A DNA stretch of 64,000 nucleotides from Gottschalkia purinilytica. Its GTDB lineage: Bacteria > Bacillota > Clostridia > Tissierellales > Gottschalkiaceae. Shown in pieces: positions 16,830 to 25,382 of the stretch. The notes beneath the pieces were generated by a model that was given only the letters and a program-made list of their open reading frames with translations, was not told where the DNA came from and did no database searches. The stretch spans positions 1-64,000 of the forward strand of contig NZ_LGSS01000002.1 in NCBI RefSeq assembly GCF_001190785.1, in the 5' to 3' direction. Each line of letters opens with the position of its first letter. Within the stretch, counting starts at the first letter, position 1. The translations under genes and the position numbers were made by a program.

Positions 16830-19460
16830 TTATTCAACAGAACTTATAGCTTCTGTTATTCCTACTTTATTAACCTGTCTTATTGGACCTAATGTCGCTA
16901 TATATCCAATAGCTAGATTTATAGCTATTACTATTAAATAAATCTCTGGCTGTATAAAGAATTTTTTTAATAATAACCAATCTTTATAGTATACATAATA
17001 TATAAATATTCCTAATTGAATGATAAATGCTAAAGTACAAGAAAATAAAGCTGATATACCTCCATACATTAATCCCTCAAATCTTATCATTCTTCTAAAC
17101 TGTTTATCAGTAAAACCTACCGCCTTCATAATCCCATGCTCTCTTATTCTTGTTACTAGACCTTGATTTATGTTATTAAATATACTTAGTCCACTTATTA
17201 TTATTAAAACGACAATAATAGAGTTTCGTAAAGTACTTTGTTGTCTTACTGCTCTTTTAATTTGTTTATCTTTACCAGTAGAATCCATAACATTAGTATG
17301 TTTAAAAATTTCTGACATGTTTTGAACCTTTTTTTTGACATAATTGTAGTCAGCACCTTGTTTCATATCTATATGAACTATTCTATATGTATCTATCCCT
17401 GAAAACTCTTTAAATATGTCTTCTGATACTATTATATAAGGATTGGAATAAATTCCTAAATAGTTGTGATCTTTATCATAAAATGAAATATCATCATAGT
17501 TTAATATCTCTGTAATTTCAAATTCCTTATCTATATATTGAGACTTATACTTTTCATATTTTCCTAAAATCTCATAGTTATCCATTGACTTATCATAATA
17601 TTCCCTAGGAATAGTTATTTTTATCTTATCTCCAACTTTCTTATTAAATACAGGTTTAAGATTTTTCTCTTTTTTATCCCACAATTCACCCTTTCTATTT
17701 GCTTTTGGAATGATAACTATAGCTGAATATTCTTTTTTCATTTTATCTACATCAATTTTTAGTTCAGGAATTAACTTATTTAGAGATTTCAAGTCACTAT
17801 CAGATAACCCTAAGATTGTATTGTTAACTACTAGTTCTTTATCATTATCTCCTTTGAATAAAAACTTATAATCCACTCCTTCCATAGAACGAGCACTCTT
17901 ATCTTGAGATTCTAAGTATGATATTCCGTTTATATTGTTTATATCTTCTTTATTAAACTTTATTTTAGAATAAAGGACTTGTTTAGCTACTATATCTCCT
18001 ATACCTTGTATACTTTTCATCTCCTCTAACTGTTTTTTAGTATATCCATATTTCATAGGTATTAGCTCGTCTACATTTAGTCTAAATTCATAGCTAAGTG
18101 ACTTGTCAATACTTCTTTGATAATCGTAATCCCTCTCAAACAGTTCATCTTTAAATGATCTTGATATAAATAATATACATCCTATAGACATAACTGATAT
18201 AGCAAATATTAAAGTTTTTTTGTTTCTCTTTAAATTTTTGTACGATACTTTACTAGATATACTTATATGCTTTTCAATGAAGCTTTCCTTCATATTAAAG
18301 TTTATGTTTTTATCTTGAGTAGTTTTATTTATAGCTTCTATAGGAGATACTTTAAATGTTAAGAAAGTAGCTCTTATACTTGATAATATTAGTGAAATGA
18401 TAGATATTAACATAGATAATTTAATTGCAAATGTAGATATTACTACAGTATTTAGCTTAACATTTCCTTCTGTAAATAGCCCCATAGTACTTCCTTTAAA
18501 TAAATTTAGAGAACATATTCCCATCATCGTTCCTAGAATCATTCCTATAATATATATAATTATAGTCTCTGAAAGTATAACAAGTATCATCTGTTTGGAT
18601 GTTATACCTATTGCTCTCATCATTCCATATTCTTGTACTCTTTTTAAAACTGACATACTATATAAACTATATACTACCATTCCACCTATGATCATTAACA
18701 TTAATGATATCTTAACTAAATTCCAATCTATAACGTTAAGTTTTCCTATAGCCTCAAGTAACGTCTTATTTATTTTTATATCCTTTTTATCTTTTATTCC
18801 TATTTCTTTAGCTAGATTATTTATTTCTTTGTTTATATTTAGTCCTTCTTTAAATTCAACAAATCCAAATATGTAGTTTTCATTATTAGTTATGTTCTCT
18901 TTATTAAAAGCTATATATCCTTCTAGCTCACATCTAGCCTTACTTTTTTCTCTATCTTTTATTATTCCTACTAGTTTAAACTCCTGTATTCTATTATTTT
19001 TTTCCATAGAAAATGATATAGTTTGTCCAAGTTCATGAGGAAGATTTAATCTATCTAAAACCCACTTCTCAATTGCTATTTCATCTGACCTTATAGGATA
19101 CTCTCCTCTTATTAGTTCTGTGTTATCCATATATAATATATTTTTATCTGCTGCAAGTATATTAACAGACAGTCTATCTTCAAATTCTCCCTTGCCGCAA
19201 TAAACTGTATTCGCTAAAGTTTTAATATTTTTATTGTTTTTTATTTTGTTTAATTGCTTCATATTAAGATCATTATATCTAACATGCTGTACACCAATTG
19301 ACTTCCTAATGTAATTAGCATTTGCATTTTTTGAGCTTTCCGATAATGACCCTATAGTCACTATTAAAAATGTACTAAGAGCAATACTTAAAATTATAGA
19401 TAATGTCCTTCTAGAATAGTTCGTTATATACTTCCAAGCTATTTTCACATAAGTTAACAA
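16830..19460 (-). CDS. large FtsX-family ABC permease (paralog 4 of module 1)
   Basis: This 876-residue permease is the only paralog of module 1 directly coupled to an ATPase gene. The blocks QEYGMMRAIGITSKQM and REHGIMKAVGFTDKQF mark the two FtsX halves, and the C-terminal tail ends RQVNKVGITEAISSVE. The TTG start lies seven bases after GGGAGG and overlaps the stop of the ATPase gene, so the two are translationally coupled. It is probably the founding member of the family here, with the other three as dispersed duplicates. By analogy with VncRS/Vex-type and Bce-type systems, it probably exports or extracts an antimicrobial peptide. The substrate cannot be read from sequence. Confidence 0.9.
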   Translation of the reverse strand: MLTYVKIAWKYITNYSRRTLSIILSIALSTFLIVTIGSLSESSKNANANYIRKSIGVQHVRYNDLNMKQLNKIKNNKNIKTLANTVYCGKGEFEDRLSVNILAADKNILYMDNTELIRGEYPIRSDEIAIEKWVLDRLNLPHELGQTISFSMEKNNRIQEFKLVGIIKDREKSKARCELEGYIAFNKENITNNENYIFGFVEFKEGLNINKEINNLAKEIGIKDKKDIKINKTLLEAIGKLNVIDWNLVKISLMLMIIGGMVVYSLYSMSVLKRVQEYGMMRAIGITSKQMILVILSETIIIYIIGMILGTMMGICSLNLFKGSTMGLFTEGNVKLNTVVISTFAIKLSMLISIISLILSSIRATFLTFKVSPIEAINKTTQDKNINFNMKESFIEKHISISSKVSYKNLKRNKKTLIFAISVMSIGCILFISRSFKDELFERDYDYQRSIDKSLSYEFRLNVDELIPMKYGYTKKQLEEMKSIQGIGDIVAKQVLYSKIKFNKEDINNINGISYLESQDKSARSMEGVDYKFLFKGDNDKELVVNNTILGLSDSDLKSLNKLIPELKIDVDKMKKEYSAIVIIPKANRKGELWDKKEKNLKPVFNKKVGDKIKITIPREYYDKSMDNYEILGKYEKYKSQYIDKEFEITEILNYDDISFYDKDHNYLGIYSNPYIIVSEDIFKEFSGIDTYRIVHIDMKQGADYNYVKKKVQNMSEIFKHTNVMDSTGKDKQIKRAVRQQSTLRNSIIVVLIIISGLSIFNNINQGLVTRIREHGIMKAVGFTDKQFRRMIRFEGLMYGGISALFSCTLAFIIQLGIFIYYVYYKDWLLLKKFFIQPEIYLIVIAINLAIGYIATLGPIRQVNKVGITEAISSVE

Positions 19461-20137
19461 GAAGATTCCTCCCTGTTAACTATCATTCCATCCTCTATTC
19501 TAACTATTCTATCTGCCATTTGTGCTATTTTTTCATCATGAGTTATAATAACTAATGTTTGATAATACTTTCTTACAGAGTACTTTAAAAGATTTATTAC
19601 CTCTAAGCTTGTCTTAGAATCAAGATTCCCAGTAGGTTCATCTGCTAATACGATAGACGGTCTAGTAGCAAGAGCTCTTGCTATGGCTACACGCTGCTGT
19701 TGTCCTCCTGATAGTTGACTTGGGAGAGAATTCTTCTTATCATATATACTTAAAGTTTCCATCAAGTCTTTTACAAACTCTTTATCAACTTTTTTTATAT
19801 CTAATTCTATAGGTAGTGTTATATTCTCCCATACATTTAGTACTGGTACTAAGTTATATGATTGAAAAACAAATCCTATCTTTCTTCTTCTAAATATAGC
19901 TAAATTTTCACTGTTCATGGAGTATATATCCTGTTCATCTATAAAAACTTTGCCATTTGTAGGTTTATCTAGTCCCCCCATCATATGTAACAAAGTACTT
20001 TTTCCCGATCCCGATGTACCTACTATAGCCACAAATTCGCCTTCATTTACTGTTAAATCAACATTATCTACTGCTTTTACTAGATTATTTCCTTCTCCAT
20101 AATACTTTTTTAAGGATTTAGTTTCTAATATTTTCAT
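19454..20137 (-). CDS. MacB/LolD-type ABC ATPase (module 1)
   Basis: This 228-codon ATPase is the only one in module 1. Walker A is GTSGSGKST, the signature is [15 protein letters not shown], Walker B is [12 protein letters not shown], and the switch His is in ITHD. The [11 protein letters not shown] form is typical of the MacB/LolD/Bce group that pairs with FtsX permeases. The ATG at 20137 has GGAGG seven bases upstream; the GTG just before it is less well placed. It is driven by box D, which overlaps the 3' end of the kinase gene. Since four permease genes carry the same promoter box and no other ATPase is near, this subunit may serve them all. Confidence 0.92.
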   Translation of the reverse strand: MKILETKSLKKYYGEGNNLVKAVDNVDLTVNEGEFVAIVGTSGSGKSTLLHMMGGLDKPTNGKVFIDEQDIYSMNSENLAIFRRRKIGFVFQSYNLVPVLNVWENITLPIELDIKKVDKEFVKDLMETLSIYDKKNSLPSQLSGGQQQRVAIARALATRPSIVLADEPTGNLDSKTSLEVINLLKYSVRKYYQTLVIITHDEKIAQMADRIVRIEDGMIVNREESSC

Positions 20138-20160
20138 CACTTTACCTCCTCACTAAATAA

Positions 20161-20214
20161 AGAATATCATCTGTGTCTTACAAAATGATTTAAGCTACCT
20201 TACAGTTTTGTAAA
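20161..20214 (-). promoter_or_regulatory. module 1 promoter/operator box D
   Basis: The 40-bp box at 20175-20214 overlaps the last 25 bp of the kinase gene. It has the same head TTTACAAAACTGTAAG and a slightly changed tail (TTGTAAGAC). The extended -10 TGATATTCT (20161-20169) follows after the same 8 bp. It drives the ATPase-permease pair. Confidence 0.75.
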
Positions 20215-21452
20215 GTTAAAAAAATTGTAAACTTTGTACCTTTATTTTCTTGAGAAGATACTGTCACATTTCCACCCTGTTCTTCTAATATCTTTCTTGA
20301 AAGATAGAGTCCTATCCCTGATCCTTCAGAATTTCTAACTTTTTCTAAATTACCTCTATAAAATCTATTAAAGATATTACTAATTTCATTTGATGGAATT
20401 CCTATCCCATTATCTTCAATATCTATCTTTATATATGTTTCAAGTTTTTCTAAAGTAATATCAATTTGCCCATTTTCATGTGTATACTTAACTGCATTTT
20501 CCAGTATGTTAAATATAGCTTCTTTAGTCCACTTAGAGTCATGATAAACATTGATACTATCCACCATAATATTAATATCTATATTACTATCTAAAGCTCT
20601 TAAATATATTCCATTAACAGCTTCAAGTATAGTTTTCTTTATATCTTTATTCTCTTTTTTAAGTTGTATAATTCCAGCTTCCATTCTCGATATTTTTATT
20701 AAAGAATTTGACAACCATTCAAGCTTGTCTACTTCCTCCTTTGTTCTTTCTAAAAATTCCACTTTTTCTTGTTCCTCTAATTCATTATCTGTTAAAAGTG
20801 TATTAAATAGTTTTATAGAAGATATAGGTGTTTTAATTTGATGAGAAATATCCGTAACTAAAGATTTTATATTTTCTTTTTCACTATTTAAATTTTCTAG
20901 ACTTAATTTTAGTCTCTTTGACATCTGATAAAACTGAGATTCTAGTCTAGAAAGTATACCTTCCTTATCTATGTTTACAGTCATTGAAAAGTCACCATCC
21001 ATAATTCTATCTATAGCGAAAGAGACTTTCTCAAGTTTATTTATAAAATACTTAAATATAAATACAAATAAAATAATATTAATGAGAATTATAAAGATCA
21101 TAATAAATAGATTTTTAACTAAAAAATCTTTAAAATAATTATTAAAATCATATTCCATATTCCTTTTTATTTTAGAACTATAGTTATACTTTTTAAGTAT
21201 GTTCTTTCCTAAATTTTTATAATCTTTTTTAGACTTAGACTTGCTAGATAAAGTTTTTACAATATCTTTTTCTTTTTCAGGATAGATACTAGATAACTTT
21301 CCTATCATCTCTTCTCTTATCTCTAATTCATGTTTACTTACTTCCTTGAAAAAATAATAATTGCTGAGTATTAGTGTAGAAAATATAATGACTAAACTAA
21401 TTATTAAAACAGTAAGTAATTTTTTAATTAAAGGTTCTTTCTTGAAAATCAT
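20190..21452 (-). CDS. sensor histidine kinase of module 1
   Basis: This 420-residue membrane kinase has transmembrane spans at about 10-33 and 113-135 enclosing an extracellular Lys-rich region of about 80 residues. A HAMP-like segment (DRIMDGDFSMTV) follows. The phosphorylated His is residue 204 in DISHQIKTPIS. ATP-binding boxes are visible: FNILENAVKYT (N), DNGIGIP (G1) and GSGIGLYLS (G2). The ATG at 21452 overlaps the regulator stop as ATGA, the best start; a GTG at 21464 is an alternative. The external domain is longer than in BceS-type intramembrane kinases, so direct peptide sensing as in VncS/VanS-like kinases is as likely as transporter-mediated sensing. Confidence 0.9.
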   Translation of the reverse strand: MIFKKEPLIKKLLTVLIISLVIIFSTLILSNYYFFKEVSKHELEIREEMIGKLSSIYPEKEKDIVKTLSSKSKSKKDYKNLGKNILKKYNYSSKIKRNMEYDFNNYFKDFLVKNLFIMIFIILINIILFVFIFKYFINKLEKVSFAIDRIMDGDFSMTVNIDKEGILSRLESQFYQMSKRLKLSLENLNSEKENIKSLVTDISHQIKTPISSIKLFNTLLTDNELEEQEKVEFLERTKEEVDKLEWLSNSLIKISRMEAGIIQLKKENKDIKKTILEAVNGIYLRALDSNIDINIMVDSINVYHDSKWTKEAIFNILENAVKYTHENGQIDITLEKLETYIKIDIEDNGIGIPSNEISNIFNRFYRGNLEKVRNSEGSGIGLYLSRKILEEQGGNVTVSSQENKGTKFTIFLTLQNCKVA

Positions 21453-22138
21453 TTCATAACACACCTTTCAGTCCAAATATAACCTATACCTCTTACAGTT
21501 TTTATGTATTTAGGTTTAGAAGGGTTGTCCTCTATTTTTTCTCTAAGCCTTCTAATATTAACTGCTACTGTGTTTTGTTCTACAAATATACCATCTATGT
21601 CCCATAGTTCTGTTAATAATTGTTCTTTTGTTATTATTTGTTGAGAGTTAGTCATAAGATATTTAATTAATTTAAACTCTGTTTTACTTAAGATAACTTC
21701 TTCATTATCTTTAAATACTTTCATAACATCATCATACAAAGTTATATCTTCTGAAACTATTTCCTTAGTAACTTTAAGTGAATTTCTTCTTAAAAAAGCA
21801 TTTACTTTTGATATGAGAATCATAAGACTAAATGGCTTTGTAATATAGTCATCTCCACCTATGTCAAGTCCAGTGACTATATCCACTTCCTCATCACATG
21901 CAGTTAAGAATATTATAAGTACATCACTTATCATTCTTATTTCACTACAAAAATCAAATCCATTTCCATCTGGAAGTCCTACATCTAATATAATTAAGTC
22001 TATATTTTCATCATTAAGCACTTTTTTTGCCTCATTTATATTTTCACTTGCAAAAACATTGTAACCTTCCTTTGATAGTTTAAAGCTAATACCTCTATTT
22101 AAAGACTTATCATCTTCTACTAGTAAAATATTGCTCAT
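21449..22138 (-). CDS. OmpR-family response regulator of module 1
   Basis: This 229-residue regulator has a receiver domain (acidic VEDD at 7-10, phosphorylated Asp52 in ILDVGLP, Lys of ITKPF) and a C-terminal winged-helix DNA-binding domain. That domain is seen in LSKTEFKLIKYLMTN, in VAVNIRRLREKIE and in YIKTVRGIGYIW. The ATG at 22138 has GAGAGG seven bases upstream; the in-frame GTG two codons earlier overlaps that site. It is the best candidate to bind the four 40-bp boxes, whose direct and inverted TGTAAG elements suit a dimer of this family. Its own promoter has an extended -10 (TGGTATTAT, 22175-22183) but no clear copy of the box. Confidence 0.92.
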   Translation of the reverse strand: MSNILLVEDDKSLNRGISFKLSKEGYNVFASENINEAKKVLNDENIDLIILDVGLPDGNGFDFCSEIRMISDVLIIFLTACDEEVDIVTGLDIGGDDYITKPFSLMILISKVNAFLRRNSLKVTKEIVSEDITLYDDVMKVFKDNEEVILSKTEFKLIKYLMTNSQQIITKEQLLTELWDIDGIFVEQNTVAVNIRRLREKIEDNPSKPKYIKTVRGIGYIWTERCVMK

Positions 22139-22224
22139 ATGCACACCTCTCTAAATAAATTGTCTTCATTACATATAATACCATAATACTTCCTATACTG
22201 TTTTATATTGTAGATTAACAACAT

Positions 22225-22262
22225 AAAAAAAGATAACAAGAATACTCTTGTCATCTTTTTTT
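22225..22262. terminator. bidirectional terminator
   Basis: AAAGATAACAAG and CTTGTCATCTTT form a hairpin with A and T runs on both sides. It lies between the module 1 regulator and the Cse60-like gene. Confidence 0.65.
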
Positions 22263-22330
22263 AATTTCCCTGGAAATATGTCATTAATTAGTGTCTTATT
22301 TCTTAGATACATTGATATTTTTTTATTTAT

Positions 22331-22513
22331 CTATTCACTTTCCTCTTCTCTTTCTTCATATGTAATTGTAGCCAAATATATATTATCTCCTCTTTGCGAA
22401 TATTCAATATCTATAATTTCTAATATTTCATGTTCATTTTCAGATATCCACTGATCTACTTTATCTTTTAAACTATCTCCTTGAGTATACTCCATAATAG
22501 TAACATGCTTCAT
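22331..22513 (-). CDS. small Cse60-like sporulation protein
   Basis: This is a 60-residue acidic protein. Its size, the pattern of one helix followed by strands, and text such as VDQWISENEHEILEIIDIEY resemble the Cse60 family of small sporulation proteins. The match is by general pattern and is not certain. The ATG follows AAAGGAG at good spacing. It stands alone between a terminator and the kinase cluster, with no clear operon partner. Confidence 0.6.
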   Translation of the reverse strand: MKHVTIMEYTQGDSLKDKVDQWISENEHEILEIIDIEYSQRGDNIYLATITYEEREEESE

Positions 22514-22686
22514 AAATATACACTCCTTTACTTATATTAAATCTTAAAATATATTTTTATATAAGTATATTATCTAAGGAGTACATATATAATCTTTAGC
22601 TATAAATTACTAAATAATCTCTTTTAACATGTTGTTAAGTTTATTATTTTATTATGATATCTCAATAAAATTTATCCATATATTCT

Positions 22687-25185
22687 CTAAAAATATATAT
22701 CCGAAAATTCTACATTTATCATCTCAACATTTTTATCCGTTACATGATCCACTTCTTCTGAAGTATTATCAGTCATTGTTTTTACAGGAAGTTCTATTAT
22801 AAACTCACTTCCTTTTCCAAACTCACTTTCTACTTTTATATTACCGCCGTGAAGTTCTATCATAGACTTAACTATAGATAACCCTATTCCACTGCCTTCT
22901 GTTTTTCTTGTTAATGAAGTATCAACTTGTCTGAATCTGTCAAATATCTTATCTTTCATATCATCTTGTATACCTATTCCTGTGTCTTTAACTGATATAA
23001 CTATGAAATCTTCTTTATCATATATATTTACATTTATTTCACCATTTTCTTCAGTAAACTTTATAGCATTAGAAAGCAAATTCAGTAAAATTCTTTCAAC
23101 TTTTTCTATATCACAAGCTATAACTTTTTCTTCTATTTCAGTATCAAATACTAAGTTTATTCCTTTGCTTTTAATAAAATCTGCAACTGAAAGGGTTACT
23201 TCCTCTACTATATTTACTATGTTACAATTTTGAGTATTCATTATTAAAAAACCTGTATCTGCCTTAGTGATATCTATTAGATTCCTTATAAGTCTAAGGA
23301 GTCTATAGCAATTCTGTTTCATCATTTTCAAATACTTGTTAACGGTTTCAATATTGTTAGAAATCATTATATCTTCTTTAGTAGATTCTAACAGCTGTAC
23401 AGCTCCGAGTATAACATTTAGAGGTGTTTTTAATTCATGAGATATAGTAGTAAAAAATTGTGTCTTTAAATTATCATATTCCTGTATTTCTTTTAATAGT
23501 TTTTCTTTTATTTCAACTTGTTCTTCTAACTTCTCAGCTTTTCTTCTTTCTGATATATCACGTATAACAGTTACTATATAATGGTCATCTTCATGTTTAA
23601 AAGATGAAGCCGCCACTTCTACATCTATAGAAATATTTTTATCTAGTATAATCTGTTGTTCTAAAAATTCTACAGAAGTTTCTTCAGTTAATAACTTAGC
23701 TATTCTTTCTTTTACGGTTTTTCTATGTTCATAAGAGATTTTAAAGACGTCTTCATAAGGGATTTCACTTAACTTATATATGTTCTCTTTCTGTGATAGT
23801 TCTAATCCTTTCTTATTAGTGATTATTATATGCTCTCTTTTTTGAACATAAACTGCATCTGGTAATAACTCTAAAAGCTTTCTATATAATTCAGTACTTT
23901 TTTCTAGTTCTCTTTCAAACATCTTGCTTTGTGTTATATCTCTAAAGCTAAATATACATCCACTTTTTTCTCCATCCAAAACAAAAGGAGTTAATACAAC
24001 TTCTATTGTTTTACCATTTTTAAGTTGAATTGTATTATTTATTTCTACTTTAAAATTGTATATATCTTCTATCCTTTCAATAACATCATCAGGATATACA
24101 AATTTTGTATTAATAAATTCAAGCATTTTCTCTTCTTTTATTACTGACGGTACACTTCCCTTAATATCAAACATATCAATAAAAGACTTGTTAAAATGTA
24201 TAACTTCTCTTCTTAGATTTAAAACTATTATTCCATTATTAGTAGATTCTAATATCGAATTTAGTATATTAGTCTTCTTTCCAAGATCTAATTGGGCCTT
24301 TTTTCTTTGAACAATTTCAGCATTTAAGTGTTTATATGGCTCTATAATATTTTCGTATAATAAAATTTTATATATAAACATAATGGAAATAAATCTAAAG
24401 ATATGTGTCATTGTAAGGGACAATAAGTTATCTTGATTATAAGGAAGCATGGATAATCTTCCTAGTATTAAAGATATCTCTCCCAAAATTTGGGATATTA
24501 TAGATAGTTTAAGATATGTAAAATTCCTTTTATTAAATCTATCTTTCTTTTGGTGTAAAACTAATAGTGAAATAGAAAATATTATCAGTATTCCATATTG
24601 ATTTAGTATTTTTAATAGTAATATTTCTTTATTTCTAATAAAAAATCTAGGTATTGTCTCCCAAATAAATATATCCATCGTAAATAGTCCAAATATAATT
24701 AGATAAATTTTGGATACTAAACTTAAATTCTTAAAGTTAAATAATTGACTCTCATTATCTTTATACTTTTCTACAAATAATATAAACGCTAAAATTACTA
24801 AGCCTTTTATACATCCACTAATAATAGAAATTGGTACATGAATATCAACTATTTCCTTATATACTAAATCTGACTTATATAATTTGATCCCACTCATTAA
24901 GTTAAATATAGATACGAATCCATAAAAAGTTCCTATAAAGTTTATAAAAGGAGATTCATCTTTCACATTAAAAGTACTTAATGAAATTACAAACATCATT
25001 ACCCCTACAAACCCTGTTATAGTTTCTATCATCATATGAAAAGAAGTAAAGTTTATCTTACTTAAATAAATGCTAAATAAAATGATAAATAGTAGTATTA
25101 GATAATATGTCTTACTTTTTTTATAATTAATATTAGTGTTTACTTTATTTAAGATTGACTTAGTGAAAACATTACTCATTGACAT
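22687..25185 (-). CDS. orphan sensor histidine kinase 1 (multi-span membrane sensor, two PAS)
   Basis: This 832-residue kinase begins with a membrane sensor of about eight spans (residues 25-280; MASE3-like by pattern). Two PAS domains follow (about 305-420 and 430-550), joined by short coiled coils such as AEIVQRKKAQLDLGKK. The phosphorylated His is in TTISHELKTPLNVILG. ATP boxes are NLLSNAIKFT, DTGIGIQDD and GSGIGLSIV. It has no receiver domain and no neighbouring regulator. The last residues NVEMINVEFSDIYF are conserved in the two paralogs downstream. Multi-PAS orphan kinases in clostridia often feed the Spo0A phosphorelay; that role is inference here. The ATG lies four bases after GGAGG. 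Confidence 0.9.
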   Translation of the reverse strand: MSMSNVFTKSILNKVNTNINYKKSKTYYLILLFIILFSIYLSKINFTSFHMMIETITGFVGVMMFVISLSTFNVKDESPFINFIGTFYGFVSIFNLMSGIKLYKSDLVYKEIVDIHVPISIISGCIKGLVILAFILFVEKYKDNESQLFNFKNLSLVSKIYLIIFGLFTMDIFIWETIPRFFIRNKEILLLKILNQYGILIIFSISLLVLHQKKDRFNKRNFTYLKLSIISQILGEISLILGRLSMLPYNQDNLLSLTMTHIFRFISIMFIYKILLYENIIEPYKHLNAEIVQRKKAQLDLGKKTNILNSILESTNNGIIVLNLRREVIHFNKSFIDMFDIKGSVPSVIKEEKMLEFINTKFVYPDDVIERIEDIYNFKVEINNTIQLKNGKTIEVVLTPFVLDGEKSGCIFSFRDITQSKMFERELEKSTELYRKLLELLPDAVYVQKREHIIITNKKGLELSQKENIYKLSEIPYEDVFKISYEHRKTVKERIAKLLTEETSVEFLEQQIILDKNISIDVEVAASSFKHEDDHYIVTVIRDISERRKAEKLEEQVEIKEKLLKEIQEYDNLKTQFFTTISHELKTPLNVILGAVQLLESTKEDIMISNNIETVNKYLKMMKQNCYRLLRLIRNLIDITKADTGFLIMNTQNCNIVNIVEEVTLSVADFIKSKGINLVFDTEIEEKVIACDIEKVERILLNLLSNAIKFTEENGEINVNIYDKEDFIVISVKDTGIGIQDDMKDKIFDRFRQVDTSLTRKTEGSGIGLSIVKSMIELHGGNIKVESEFGKGSEFIIELPVKTMTDNTSEEVDHVTDKNVEMINVEFSDIYF

Positions 25186-25382
25186 AATACCTCCATGTAT
25201 TAGTATAAAGTTATAAATTCGACATTTTGCATTTTTTCCCTTTATTTAGTTTATCTGTAATTTTTATAGAAAATGGAGAAAGTATATGTTTTAATTACAG
25301 ACATCCTATAACTTAACTTGCATATTTATAAAACTTATAAAATCATAGTCTATTGGTCTTTAATAACATATTTAATATCTCC

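Noticed and set aside
22175-22228. Fifth copy of the 40-bp box in front of the module 1 two-component system
   Set aside because: The extended -10 is present, but at the required distance the sequence does not match the box; only a weak TGTTTTATATTGTA similarity is seen out of register.
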